A DNA stretch of 64,000 bases, from assembly GCF_029784165.1 (NCBI RefSeq), contig NC_073694.1, forward strand, positions 36,995,006-37,059,005. Direction: 5' to 3'. This DNA comes from Wyeomyia smithii (lineage: Eukaryota > Arthropoda > Insecta > Diptera > Culicidae). The notes under the pieces are model-generated. The model made no database searches, had not been told where the DNA came from, and worked only from the letters and a program-made list of their open reading frames with translations. Below, piece after piece: positions 33,890 through 45,799 of the stretch. Both the position numbers and the translations under genes were made by a program. Numbering within the stretch: the stretch's first letter is position 1; each line of letters begins with the position of its first letter.

Positions 33890-34648
33890 GGGGAGAATTG
33901 TACAAAACGCACCAGTTAAGCATTTTCGCGATTTACAGCGCTTCAAATCAATCCGAAGCAACATTGAACATGTAGGATGATTGTAGGATCTATTTATTGT
34001 ATGTTTATGATGAAGTTTATTATAAAATACTCGATTTCAATGTCTTTTTTGGTTAAAATAACCATTGCCACCAAACAAGCCCGTGACCAATACGCACCAC
34101 AACAAAGGTCAGTATGCTCCAAAGCAGAAGGCTAATATGCCACTAGCAGAAATCAGCACGCAAAGTGAGAAGCGCTTGAAGTCTTGCAAGTAAAATAAAA
34201 AATAATGGAACATGCTTTAAGTTGTCAAGCAATCTCCTGCAAGCTTTTCATAGTGCATTTTGCCCCAGTCTTAATTTTGATTGTTTTTAGGTAAAAGTTG
34301 ACGAAAGTTAGTGAAATAATTTGAAATACTCATAGTATCATAAACTCAAAAAGTGTATAGGTTAGGGGAACCATAGTTTTTTTTGTATTATTTACTAGTC
34401 AGTTAATCATAAAAGCTTAAATAAAATTTATGAATGATTACATGTTGGACAGGGCCACAGCCAATTGCACAGTTTTTTGAGTATTTTAGTCATTATGGCA
34501 CACTTTTTTATATGAGAACTGTAGAGAAGCAGGGTTTTTATGAGAAAAGCGAAGAATTTCGTCATAAAAAGCCACATGTGTAAGTATTTTGGGGAATTAA
34601 TAGCATGGGCCATCTTACCCAACTGGTGCGTCTTGTACGGTTCTCCCC
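33890..34648. mobile_element. 759-bp foldback, TA duplication
   Basis: Left end GGGGAGAATTGTACAAAACG continuing into CACCAGTT; the right end is the inverse (AACTGGTGCGTCTTGTAC, ending TTCTCCCC). TA on both sides (33,888-33,889 and 34,649-34,650). No transposase. Confidence 0.8.
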
Positions 34649-34904
34649 TACTTATGATAATAAACTAACTTTACTATTTACAAGCATGGCACTACTGGTT
34701 TGTAGTGGGGACAACAATGTGGTGGAAGCATGATGGAAGTTTTTTTTATTCTCGTTAAAGAACAATCAATTGGAAAAACTGAACCGGTATGAACTGATAG
34801 TTTTTCTTTACATGGTGCTACTAACTGATAATACAGTTATTGCATATTCAAATAATTTTAACATCATAGTTCATAGTCCAAAATCGAATAATAAAGAAAA
34901 ACAA

Positions 34905-35161
34905 ATAACCATTTAATAATTCGACAACTTCGACACCGTAGTTTATTTGCGCTTAACCATCATCGTACGGAATACGCAAAAAATGGACCTATGAATAGTC
35001 AACACTGCGAAGCCATTGACTTTACGATGTCCCGGTATAAACTGAAACAGTATTTCAAGTCCTTGAGGCTAAGGACACAAAATTAATTTGTTTTATGTTC
35101 GTGTATAGTTAAGAAATTAATGTAACTAGTCTACATATATGATTGACGAAATAAATAAATA
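34905..35161 (+). mobile_element. 3' end of a CR1-like retrotransposon
   Basis: The plus strand encodes HHRTEYAKNGPMN, then AIDFTMSRYKLKQYF and a stop. This is the same C-terminus as HYRTNYAKFGPLN and TIDFTMSRHELEYF on the minus strand at 43,475-43,640. After the stop it runs into an (AAAT)n tail at about 35,150. A possible target repeat (TAATAAAGAAAAACAAATA near 34,887 and TTAATGAAGAAAACATATA near 35,162) is imperfect. Heavily 5'-truncated, inactive. Confidence 0.75.
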
Positions 35162-35164
35162 AAT

Positions 35165-35970
35165 TAATGAAGAAAACATATAGTAATTTAAGAATAATTT
35201 TGGTTTTGACAATTTCATATTTCAGAAAAAAATATATTTGTATTTTGCGGATTGTTTTTCGTTAGCTGTACCTGCACAAGTTTTATGTATCCTATTGTTT
35301 GTGCAGCTCTCAATCAATTATTCTGAAGAGTTGGAACAGATTAAAATTCTCTCCTTGAAATGACTAGTTCACATTACATTACGCTTCCGTCTGCTCTCTC
35401 GTAGAAGTATAGCCCAAAATTATGTGTGGACAAACGCTTTGACAAATGTTTCTTCTTTTTAGGTGTAATTATTTGTAGAATTCTTTTTTTTCTAGCTACA
35501 AGAGCAAATCTAGAAACAGTATGAGTGCTATTAAAACTATGATTTGTCTCTCACACAGCAATTGTGCAGTGATAAAAACAATGAATCTAAAGAATAACGC
35601 GCACAGCTCGAGAAAAGCTCAACATGAAAATATATATTTTTCTAATTTTATCAGCGGATGGATTCATTCAGTTATATTTTAAACTTATAAGCCTCCATTT
35701 TTTGTTGAAAAAAATAATTTTCTTCTGTGTATTTTTTCTGTCAGAACTTCAATTTTAATACCCACAAGATTTCCAATAGCACTTTTAAATCCATTGCACC
35801 ATTTTTAATAAGCATACCACTAACTCTTAATAGTGAGATTGCTTTTAATCTTTTCAATATCAAATGACAACAAATAGTTACGAGCGTTTTCTGTATTATT
35901 GCGAAAATTTTTTTTTGGAATAATGAATTTTTTATTTTGAATTTTTTAGCAGAGGCAAAAATAATTCGCA
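35165..35970. other. Unassigned AT-rich sequence
   Basis: Nothing recognised. Confidence 0.35.
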
Positions 35971-35973
35971 GTA

Positions 35974-37143
35974 CAGTAATCACCCGATTATATCAGTTCC
36001 CGATTTTATCTGCCCCCGATTTTATCGGCCCCCGATTTTAACACATTTTTCACCCGATTTTATCATCATAAAACATTTCATTAAAAAAATGTCAGGGTGA
36101 ACTGATTTTCTATTACTCTTAAATATTTAAGAAATTTTTCATAATTCTGTGTATCATTCTAAATGTAGTTTACATTAAAAATTCAACCGATGCACAATGT
36201 TGCATTTTGCTGTTTTCGTACGAATAATTGAATAGTGACACAAATATTTAATATAACCGTATAATATGTTCGGAGAAGTTTCAAAATATTTTAAAACGCA
36301 TCTTTTGATGTAGAAAGCTGGGTGATCAATCCTCCTAAAAGTGAGATAGAATATTTACTTTTTCATTAGATAAAGATAGACGCTTGGTGTCTTAGGCAAA
36401 GTATTAGGTGATCTCAAAACAAGAAACTTTACAGAAGACATCATGTTTCTATCTCTTACATATTGCAAGCAACATAAAGTTTTCTACGAGAAGGCATTAA
36501 AAATCGTTATTTACATTTTAAGATTTTTCTGGTTGCAATATGTGAGAGATATCAGCATGCTGTCTTCGGCAAAGTTTAGTGTTGTGAGGACATCTAATAT
36601 TTTGCTGATGGTACTGCGCTACAAAAAAGCAAGTAATTAATTTTACCAATTCAAACAAAAACATGAACGAATAAAAGACTTAATTGTAATCTATTTGCAA
36701 CTTTACATCGACTTTATTAGGTTTATTATTTATTTCGATTTGTTCAGAAAAGTTTTAGGCAACTGAATTATCTATCTAAAAAAATTTTTTTAAAAAATAG
36801 TGATGATCGATTTTTTATAGTCACTTTTTGTTTTGAATTTTTTTTTTTCAGTACAGGATCTCAAATTGAATTTTTTAAATATTTTTTATGAAAGCTCAGA
36901 CAGTTTTCTCAAATTCATCTCTTGACAACTTCTCTCTATCTTTTGTCATTATTCAGGTATATCGATTTATAAAAAACAATTGCAGCTTTTTTCATATGTT
37001 TGGACAGATAAATTTTCCAAAAAAAAATAAAATCACTGATTTTACGATTTTAACATCTTCAATAAAAAAAATAAAATTTTAAAAATTTCCCTATTTTATC
37101 ACGCCAAAAATCATCAGGGTGTGATATAATCGGGTGATCACTG
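35974..37143. mobile_element. 1.17-kb pogo-like foldback, TA duplication
   Basis: Ends CAGTAATCACCCGATTATAT and ATATAATCGGGTGATCACTG are inverted repeats flanked by TA (35,972-35,973 and 37,144-37,145). CAGT termini with TA duplications fit the pogo/Tigger group. Subterminal CCCGATTTTATC repeats at 36,000-36,065 resemble multiple transposase sites. The core (36,262-36,510) matches the core of the foldback at 17,230-18,632. No transposase. Confidence 0.8.
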
Positions 37144-37257
37144 TATATGTTTTCCAAGTGCATCATCATTTCACTGTATTAGATTTAATTTTTACTTTCA
37201 CTCTTGCGTACATCAATATCGTTTCTGTGAGAAGACATTGATAGCCTAATTAAAATT

Positions 37258-37690
37258 TAGCTTCGTTCCAGTTTCACCATTCAGCTTAGAGAACCATTTT
37301 CACCTGGCTGTCGTCCGACATCCTTACGACATGCCCAGCCCACCATAATCTCTCGACTGTCGCCGTTTGAACGATGAGTGGTTTTCACAGCAGCTGATGC
37401 AACTCGTTGTTTATCCGCTTCTGCCATGATCCATCTTCCATTTACACTCCATCACAGAAGGTGCACAGCACCTTCCGTTCGTGCGGCGAATTTGAATGAA
37501 TTTTGTTCGAGAGGAGCGTCCTCTGGAGTTCAAAGTAGGCACGATTTCCTGCCCTAAGGCATCGACGAATTCCTCTATTGGTGTCGTTGTCAGCAGTAAC
37601 CAGTGAGCCCTCAAACTCGTCGACCATATCTGCTAATCTGAATCCGAGGTGGGAGGTTGATACAGTTTTCCCTAGAAGTTCTGCGCCTCA
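37258..37690 (-). pseudogene. RTE-like fragment after the RT domain
   Basis: The minus-strand translation includes EGSLVTADNDTNRGIRR and AGNRAYFELQRTLLSNKI. This corresponds to YLGSLVTAYNNTRKKVQRR and AGNRASFTLRR in the fuller element at 55,532-58,560. Downstream (lower coordinates) the GHVVRM-like segment is still visible near 37,310-37,350 as reversed CATGCCCAGCCCACC. Truncated on both sides, inactive. Confidence 0.7.
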
Positions 37691-38178
37691 TCTACTTAGC
37701 CTCCAAAGCATTTAAGGCCAGCGATGGAAAAAATCACCTCTAGCGATTTTGAATACATATAAAGGAAGCCTAAGATGCGTTGACATCGTCGTCAGTATGC
37801 GAATAACAAAGTGTCGGTGTTGGTTCACTCTCTTTGCTTTCCTTTTTACGATATATTGCTTGTCGTTAGCGCACACCACAACATATGGTTCTCAATGTGC
37901 ACAACTCGGTATATGAAGTTATTCGTCTCTGTTACACAGAGCGATCGGATCTTGTTATGTTATTACCCATGAATAAGATTTTTTGTCAGAAAAAGAAAGA
38001 AAATGACAATGTATGCTCTCCTACTCTCTACTTACTTTCCTTCTCACCGCACCACACCTCTGCTGCTGCTCAGGCGACATGATATTCTTTTGCTGCTATT
38101 CTTTGTTCCCCTAACGGCCGGCATATGGAGAGATATACGCAACGAGCGAATCGCTTCTCAAAGCAGATGTAGTCTAGT
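37691..38178. other. Unassigned sequence
   Basis: Nothing recognised. Confidence 0.35.
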
Positions 38179-38260
38179 CAGGGCCGGATTTACGATTGTG
38201 GGAGCCCGGGGCCCAGTTATAGTGGGGGCCCCGAAATAAAACAAAACCTTTTTTTTATCG
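38179..38260. mobile_element. Orphan hAT-type terminus
   Basis: CAGGGCCGGATTTACGATTG followed by GGGCCCxG-rich sequence is a typical hAT end. I did not find the matching CCGGCCCTG end within the window. Probably a truncated or very decayed copy. Confidence 0.5.
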
Positions 38261-38618
38261 TACGAGTTAAAAACATTTATTTGCTATTGAAAAGTTACCA
38301 GAAATTTGTTAAATTTTTTTCTTTCGTGTTGTTCTGCAGAAAACTTATTAATTAAATAATCAACATTCAACTCTTTCAGTATACTCGTACTCGAAACCTA
38401 ATAATGCTAAGACTGCCTTTCATTCTCCACAGTCGTACGCAACCTATTTTTAATTAGTTTCATCTTCGATTTTTTTTTCTTGACACCTGAAAAAAAAACC
38501 TAATTTGAAAAAATTGCGATCCACAGGCAAAAATTTGCACACAATTTGAGAAAGACTGCGCAAATATAAGACGACTCTGACAATAATCTACAGAAACTAG
38601 GAAAAAACTACACACATC
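38261..38618. other. Unassigned; possible hAT interior
   Basis: AT-rich sequence that follows the orphan hAT end. No transposase motif was visible. Confidence 0.25.
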
Positions 38619-39234
38619 TGCAGCCTGCCTGTAACCGCATAGTTGTAACATTCGACATTTTATGGATTTCGTGATTTTTATTGGGAAATGCTCAGAATAG
38701 TTAGTACTTTTTACATCTGGAAAAATATACTTATGTTTGTTTGAAAAAAGTCGTAAAAAATACCAAGTTGTTTTGTCACATAGCATAAATAACCGCATAA
38801 TTGTCACACAACATAACTTTTTCAACTTTTTTTTGTCAAAAAAGCTTCCATCCAAATCCTCATCTGCATCCTTTGGAACTCGGAAGTTATTCTGGTTCGG
38901 TACACAACCACCGGTGACCCTTTTCGGATGTTCAGCTCATGCTTGTTTAATACATGAAAAACTTCATTTCCCCTGTGATATATTCCAAAAGTAGCTTGAA
39001 AGTGACGACATAAATGTATCATTGCAAAAATTTCAACCAATTTGACTTCAAAAGTAATGTTCAATGTATACATAGTGTAAAGTAGTGCTTTCTTCAAGAT
39101 ACTAAGTTTATTTCAAGTGTCTATTTGCAAGAAAATATTGGGAGCAATGCATTAAAGGTCAAAACATAAAAGTGCGATTTGCTCGAACAACCCATTTTGC
39201 AAATGTTACAAATATGCGATTATGGGCAGTGCAG
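38619..39234. mobile_element. ~616-bp foldback
   Basis: The left end contains CTGCCTGTAACCGCATAGTT then GTAACATT; the right end contains its inverse (AATGTTACAAATATGCG then ATTATGGGCAGTGCAG). The motif ACCGCATAxTTGT is repeated inside near 38,790. The same terminus occurs alone at 30,422-30,470. The target duplication is not clear. Confidence 0.65.
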
Positions 39235-39429
39235 GTCAATAAAATCTGCACACGAACTCAGAAAATTTGCATTTTGCAAAGACATCTGGTGTTCCTGATT
39301 CGGACAAGTTAGCAAAAGCAATGCATTAAAAAAACTTGTGGGTTATTTTCTTTCTCTGCTTTATCTCCCATGCGCGCTGGTTCGATTCAAATGGTGTGTT
39401 AATGTGTGTCATTTCAAGAGAATCCACAG

Positions 39430-40462
39430 CAGGGATGCCACATATACAGATTTTTCTGTATTTTACAGATTTTTGAACTAAAAAAGCAATACAGAATCTG
39501 TATTACAGAATTACAGAATATTGTCAAAAATACAGATTTTACAGAATCTTTTGCTATTCGAAATGAAATCAATTTTTTTGGAAGGTTAAATTCAATTCAA
39601 CGACTTTCAAACTTTTGTGAAAAAACCTGATGCTGTTTATGTTAGTATCGTTGCAGAAGAAGAGGGATGAGGCTTGGACGAAGGCGGAAAATAACGTTTC
39701 GAAATATTTGACGGGATTTCTATTTAAAATTTGTGAAACAAATTGCAAAGCTGTTCGATGTTATCGATTTTATCTTAGAAACGGTAGCTTTATTCAATTC
39801 TAAACATTCGTGAAATTGGAAAATTTAAATGATTTGATTTCCAAAATTCGTAACAGTAACTGATCGACAAGACATGAATAACGAGTTTTACTCGCTAAGA
39901 ACAAACTTTTTGACCGGAAGATTCGATGAAACAGATGACTTAACTTGGTCTGAGTAGTTGGACGCCACAATGCCAATGGTAAATTCATGTTTCCGTTACT
40001 GAGATCATTTGTGCGAATTTTTTCAATAATTCCACATTCTTCGGCTTTTGTAGAACGCATATTTTCAATATATAATTGCAGCAAGTCTAAAGCCAGAAAT
40101 CTCATGGCCCCTAAGCTTATGAGCTCAATTTTAAAAGCTTAAAGCTACGTTGCTAGCCAAGCAGGAGCTACTAGAATTAAATTAACAAAAACATGCATGA
40201 ACATCACGTAAAGATAAATAAGCAATATCGTGTTCAGTTACTACATTTGAATAACTCGCCTAATTATAAGTTTGGAACCAATAAAAAATTAGGCCAAAGC
40301 AAAAAATGGTGATTTGTTTCAATATATTCTTTAAGGAAGAAGATTTTCATGTAACATTTTTAGTTTGCTGGATACAGATTTTTTATATAGATTTTTTAGC
40401 CCGTGAAACAGATAATACAGACATTTTCGAGCAAAAATACAGAAATAAATGTGGCAACCCTG
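39430..40462. mobile_element. 1.03-kb hAT-type non-autonomous element
   Basis: Termini CAGGGATGCCACAT and ATGTGGCAACCCTG are inverted repeats. The flanking 8-mers ATCCACAG (39,422-39,429) and ATCCATCG (40,463-40,470) agree at 6 of 8. Subterminal TACAGATTTT/TACAGAAT repeats cluster at the left end (39,445-39,550) and recur at the right. Eight-bp spacing and CAGGG ends indicate hAT. No transposase frame. Confidence 0.8.
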
Positions 40463-40470
40463 ATCCATCG

Positions 40471-40844
40471 CCGAGTGACCCAGTCAACCACAAATCGTAT
40501 ATCAATGTATGAAAATTATCGCAAAAGTAGCTCAACGAAGTCGAAATCGTATAACACGCTTTTTATCATGCGCAGAAATTCATCTTTAATTGTTTGTCAT
40601 GGTGGAGTCTTACTGATTTACGATTGTGAGCTTAGAGTTGTGAAACAAATCACTTTCTATCGGATATTATCGTATATAAATACGTATATCAATGAATTGA
40701 ATACAATTATTCCTCAGTACGTATATCGCCTCTAAAATAGTACGTGTATGTTGTTTTTGCGCATCAATTGCGAGTTTGTATGATATATATGAGTGCGGAT
40801 TTTGGAACTAAAACATTATTATGCGTATGAAAATGTTGACTGGG
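40471..40844. other. Unassigned sequence
   Basis: Nothing recognised. Confidence 0.35.
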
Positions 40845-41381
40845 GAACTACTGGTCTGATTGGGGTTTTGTACATTGTCAGTTTCGTGTGGTGGCGTACA
40901 TTTGTGGATTGCCTCCTAAATTCTGGTAATGTCGGTGTTTACCAGTATATTCTAGTTTACGAACTAGACCACTTCGAGTTCATCGCTGTCCATGTCGAAT
41001 GGTGGTTTTTCCCGAGCGTCTTTCTATTATGTACTTACTTTTAGATGCGTTGATTTAAAATTCAACTTCATTCTTGTAGTCTGGCGACATTTACCTTCGC
41101 CATTCCATTCGAAGAAATCCGAGGGTGTCCACGATACGCATAGGTAACACATGTATTAGTAGTTGTGCATCATTTGTCACCGACTGTATCGACTGTAATG
41201 TTTGAGGATAACTGGCCATCGGTGAGAACGTGGTCAATTTGCTACGTTGTTTGGCAGTTGGGTGATCTTCGAGTGACTTTGGGAATATCTTTGGCGGGTA
41301 GAGTTACTATCACCAGGCCTCGATGACGATGACGATCTTGATGTTTCGCGGAGAGCAGCTGTCGTATTTTGCCTACAATTG

Positions 41382-42179
41382 AGCCGTTGCGAACCAGAGT
41401 GGTCTAAAGACCATTTTTTTCGAAAATGAGTTTTTTGCATATTCCGCATCTACACAAAAAGCTGTACTTTTTGATATATTCCGCATCTACACAAAAAGCT
41501 GTACTTGGGAGATCAAAAATATTTCAAAAAATCAAACTTTGAAGGTGATTTATACCATGTTGAAATTGAGTCCGAAACAGAATGGCCATTCTGTTTCGGA
41601 ACAGAATGGTCTATGTACATAAATGGGTGTAATACTATCATGTAACACGTAACATGTAGCATATTACATGTGATAAGTAACATGTCGTTTGTTCTGTACA
41701 TGTCACACGTAATATGTAACATGTTAAATGTAACACGAAAAATGTAACGTGTAAAAAATATGTAATATGTAACATTTTGTGTTACATGTTATGTTACACG
41801 TGACATCTTACATGTGACATGCTATATGTACCATATAACCTGTGACACTAGCCATTTTATACGAGTTACCGTCATTTTCTTTGTCTTTTACCAGGTTTGT
41901 GTACATAGACCACTCTGTTCCGAAACGATTCGAGGATTCCAGTGACTATATATATGAAGTCAGAGTGGTCTATGTACATTGGTGAGATGAAATCACCGAT
42001 TTCGCAAAGAAACTGTTAATTTTGTGTATCCCAATGTTTAACCACTTCAAAACCTTTATATTAGAACATTTTGTTTGAAAGAATCCGTTGAACAGAATTT
42101 TATTCAGAGATTTTTCGAAAATTGCTTCTCCTGAACAATTTGCTCGATGGCACATAGACCACTCTGGATCGCAACGGCT
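41382..42179. mobile_element. 798-bp foldback inside the old RTE copy
   Basis: Ends AGCCGTTGCGAACCAGAGTG and its inverse (ACTCTGGATCGCAACGGCT) are flanked by CAATTG on both sides (41,376-41,381 and 42,180-42,185). CAATTG is itself a palindrome, so the true duplication could be shorter. Several internal inverted copies of GTGGTCTATGTACAT are present (near 41,605, 41,900 and 41,970). The centre holds the ACATGT-rich repeat. Confidence 0.75.
41637..41855. repeat. ACATGTAACA-type palindromic minisatellite
   Basis: About 220 bp of short imperfect units built from GTAACATGTAACA and ATGTGACATG. Because ACATGT is self-complementary the array can pair with itself in many registers. It forms the loop region of the surrounding foldback. 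Confidence 0.85.
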
Positions 42180-42520
42180 CAATTGCACAATGAACGATTC
42201 CTTCTCGTCTTCAGGTCCACCTTCGTGCGGGCAATGCATGTTGATGATGTTCTAGTTGAAGAAGCGATTTTTACACCTCAACAAACACATCATCTTGTTT
42301 ATCGCATTCCAGTTGATCACACAATCATGAATTCTGCCAACCACGCAAAAATCTGTTCCATGCTACAACGCTATGGTAAAATTGAGCCTCGCTGTCACGG
42401 ATTTTTCACACATTCTTGAATTTGTGACAAATCTTCCGTAGAACCACGACGCTGAATTTACGGGGTTTTAGCTACTCGAGCAGCACCCTGTCACCACAAA
42501 AATTTTTCGTGATTGCTGAA

Positions 42521-43470
42521 TGAGCTCCGGAATATTACTAGCTCGAAAGCCTACTGCAATGCAAAGGTGTAGCTACATCGCAGACACGAATTAGGCATTA
42601 GATACGCTAGGGACAAAACACATTCGGGCAGTAGAATTCATGAAATCTAATTCTAATAATCCCATGGCGATTAATTTAAAGAAATAATACGAAATATTTT
42701 GTCAGCTGATATCGAGACTGACACAAATTTTTACAGTTTATGTTACTGATGGCAAATGTGGCTTTACACTATTAGGTTTCATCCCACAAAGACGCGTTTA
42801 AAAATTTATAATCGACAATCTAGAGGTCTAACTATCGTATCGATAATGTGTTGTGCCAGTCTTAAAATCAACTGACGATAGAGTCACCTGCAAACATCAT
42901 CCTTAGTTACACTGCGAAATGACTTCCGCACTATTTACAACGAATAAAATAGCAAACGAAAATCAGAGTGCAAGGAGATGGCACAAAGCAATGAAAGGCA
43001 AACAAACAATATCTCAGGACTTATCGACGCTCCATGCAACCGTAGACAGGCCTCTAAAAAGTACTGTGTTTCCCTGACAGCTAATTTTAAACTAACTTGG
43101 CTCTCATTGTATTGCACAGCTCTCCCTGCTCCACATACGTTCTTTACTCAGCTCGACAGCCTCTGACGACGGGCTGTGTCTTTCATCTCTATATGTCTGT
43201 TGGTTCTTCCAAGCTGTCACTAATGACAGCCTTTGCAGCGCAACATCCTCCGGCACAAATCCAAGCGGGTTTTCAGGTAGTTATAATTCAAGAGAGTAAG
43301 GCCGTTACTATAATGAAAGCGAGGTTGGAGAGGGAGTCCAAAACCATCGATGACAGCCGCAGTCGATCAGGAAGCTGTCAACAGCGCAGGCCAATCAACA
43401 CAATATCCTCTAAATTTAGACAATAATCAATATTCTAATATTCTAATACAATGTTTACTTACAAACTTTA
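42521..43470. other. Unassigned sequence
   Basis: No transposon signature or recognised protein. A plus-strand frame of 109 codons (43,097-43,426) has no motif. Confidence 0.35.
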
Positions 43471-43474
43471 TTTG

Positions 43475-44978
43475 TTATTCAATGAGCGTTGCGATTGCGT
43501 ATTGAGCTAAAAAGTATTCTAGTTCATGCCGAGACATTGTAAAGTCAATGGTTTCGCAGTATTGATTGTGAGTAGCCATCATACGATTCAAGGGTCCGAA
43601 TTTTGCATAATTTGTGCGGTAATGGTTGGTGGCAAACGTGTTTCGATTTCGAAATTGTATGATAGGTGCGTATAAATTTAGCTTAGATAAAAGTATGGCT
43701 GAATCAATGCGCTGCGGAACGATGTTGTTTACAAATGACACTATTGCAAATTCACTACGCTCTTTAAATGATTGTATATTTATGAGCATGCAACGTGCTT
43801 CATACAATGGAAGTGGAAATGATGTCCAACTTAATTTACGAAGAGCATACAATAAAAGTTGCTTTTGTACTGATTTCATTTTTTCTGCGTGCGTGATTTT
43901 ATAGGGTGACCATACCATGCTGCAGCATTCCAGTATTGGTCTTACATAGGCTATATATAAAATGTTTTGATGGTATACGGATCCTGAAAGTTGTAACAAA
44001 AGCGCTTTATAAATCCTAGCATATTATCAAATTTGTGAATTATTGTGTTGTAATGGTCAATGAAGGTTAGTTTGGAGTCTAAGACAACTCCTAAGTCCCT
44101 AACTCTTTCACAATTTGCTACAGTTTGATTTCCTAATGATATTGTAATATTTAGTGTTGTTCTTTTTCGACAGAATGATATGTGGTTGCATTTTTTTACA
44201 TTAAACTCTAGTAAGCTTTTTTACACCATGCGTATAATATGTATATTTGATTCTGGAATGCATTGATGTCTCCTTCATTTCTTATTTCCAAAAAGTGCTT
44301 CATATCGTCGGCATAAATTAACACTTTTAGTTTTTTGAGAATAAAGGAAATGTCGTTAACGTACAAAATGAAAAGAAGAGGTCCTAAATGAGAGCCTTGG
44401 GGGGGCACCAGAAGTGACTAGAATCGGATTGGAGTTTTGTCCGTTAAATTTAACTATTTGTTGGCGATTGGTTAAATATGATTCGAGGAGTTCTGGCTCA
44501 AGTCCCATTTTTTGCAATTTGAAAAGTAGCATTGGTATGTCTGTGCGATCAAATGCTCTACTGAAATCTGTGTAAAGAGCTTCTACATGGTTTCCATTAT
44601 CCATTGCATTCAATGAATAATTTAAAAAATTCAAGTAAATTGGTCGATGTTGAACGGCCTGAAGCCATGTTGCTTCTCAGTTATTCGGTTTTTAATTTGG
44701 AAAAATAGTTTTCATTTACAATTGCTTCGAATAGTTTAGGAATGCAAGAGATTAGGGCTATTCCACGATTATTACGAATGTCGGATTTCCGGCCTGATTC
44801 TAAAAAAAGCCACTAGAAACGAGCTTTTCCATTTTAATGGGAAGCATCCATACTCCAGTGACATGTTGAAGAGCCAGAACAAAGGAGCAGTAAGTTCCGT
44901 TGCAAGATTTTTCATAAATACTGGCGGTACAAGCGCAAGAATAAGCTGCCGTGTGCAACACAAGACAGTTTCGTTACC
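43475..44978 (-). pseudogene. CR1-like non-LTR reverse transcriptase, decayed
   Basis: Minus strand, from the 5' side: FWLFNMSLEYGCFPLKWK (RT motif 0/1 region), HVEALYTDFSRAFDRTDIPM (catalytic Asp), LESYLTNRQQIVKFNGQNSN, PPQGSHLGPLLFILYVNDI and the catalytic box VLIYADDMKHF. These are followed by ILECCSMVWSPY and the C-terminal FTMSRHELEYF. GSHLGPLLF is the style of CR1-type elements. YADD is intact, but at least two frameshifts and an in-frame stop separate the pieces. No endonuclease is attached: the 5' side meets the MITE at 44,979. The terminus matches the fragment at 34,905-35,161. Confidence 0.85.
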
Positions 44979-45235
44979 TGCACTGCCGCGCATAGCAAGT
45001 CAGTCCCATTTGCATTTTCACTAAAATTGAGTTGAGACGCGGAAATGGTAGCTAACTGTACATAGTCTCATAACAATAGATGGACCCAATAACTTTGTTC
45101 TGAAATACTTCGGGAAAACATCCAAACATATTGTCCCATCTCATAAGAAGCAATGGTATGGAATCACACAAAAACGCGTTTTTCTCGGCTTGCTGAAAAT
45201 GCAAATGGGACTGACATGCTATGCGCGGCAGTACA
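44979..45235. mobile_element. 257-bp MITE with GCCGCGCATAGCA ends
   Basis: TGCACTGCCGCGCATAGCAA at the left and its inverse at the right (TTGCTGAAAATGC, GGGACTGACATGCTATGCGC, then GGCAGTACA). The arms pair over about 43 bp with few mismatches (CAGTCCCATTTGCATTTTCA). No coding capacity. It abuts the 5' side of the CR1-like relic. Confidence 0.8.
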
Positions 45236-45299
45236 TACGCTGTTAGATAGGAAGCAAGAGTTACATAATGGCTTCGGCCACTGTTCTGCCGTGGGCTGG

Positions 45300-45790
45300 C
45301 GTTCCCATCTAGAATAAGAAAATGGCGTCTGAAGTCGATTTCCGGTCTCAGGGCGTCATTTGATTTTAAGATATACACATACACATATATACTCGACCAT
45401 TCTGGGTTGTTTCCTAAAAACCGGAAGTCAGCATCTTGGGATCAAAAATGACGTCTGGGGTCATTTGATGGTCTCAGAGTATCATCCTAATTCCGAAAAC
45501 ACTCATATTAGCTAGTATTTGATCACATTTTGTTGTTTTCCGGAAACCGGAAGTCGCCATTGGAATAAAAAATGGTGTCTGGGGTCGTTATCCAGTCTCC
45601 TGACATCATCTCGATTACGGAGATACACATGGAGGGTATTCGACCATCTTAGGTTGCTTTCTAGAAACTGGAAGTCGCCATCTTGTAATTCAAAATGGCG
45701 TCTGGGGCATTTTCCGATTTGTGGACATCATCCCAGTTGCGAAAATAAATATTGGATTGTATTTGGCCTTGTATTTTTCATTGTTTCTTT
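45300..45790 (+). repeat. Tandem repeat, ~122-bp unit, about 3.5 copies
   Basis: Units begin near 45,393, 45,518 and 45,638 (partial ones at both ends). They share CGACCAT, GGTTGTTTCC, AACCGGAAGTCGCCAT, AAAATGGCGTCTGGGG, a CAT-CATC block, and ATACACAT. Divergence between units is about 20-25% by eye. Apparent reading frames across it are by-products. I associate this repeat type with Aedes genomes, which supports the host assignment. Confidence 0.85.
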
Positions 45791-45799
45791 GGCTTCTAG

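Larger units (their letters stand above)
40845..42520 (-). pseudogene. Old, internally deleted RTE-like copy
   Basis: Nucleotide-level similarity to 55,532-58,560 is clear in two blocks. 40,845-41,120 matches about 55,982-56,310 (the segment after the RT catalytic box; compare TACATTGTCAGTTTCGTG with TACATCGTCAGTTTCGTG). 41,200-41,375 plus 42,180-42,520 match about 57,730-58,245 (endonuclease domain). The RT palm between them is missing, so this copy has an internal deletion as well as many substitutions. A foldback at 41,382-42,179 splits the endonuclease part. Confidence 0.8.

Noticed and set aside
45052..45384. 110-codon minus-strand frame as a protein
   Set aside because: It crosses a MITE terminal repeat and part of the tandem repeat; the frame is accidental.
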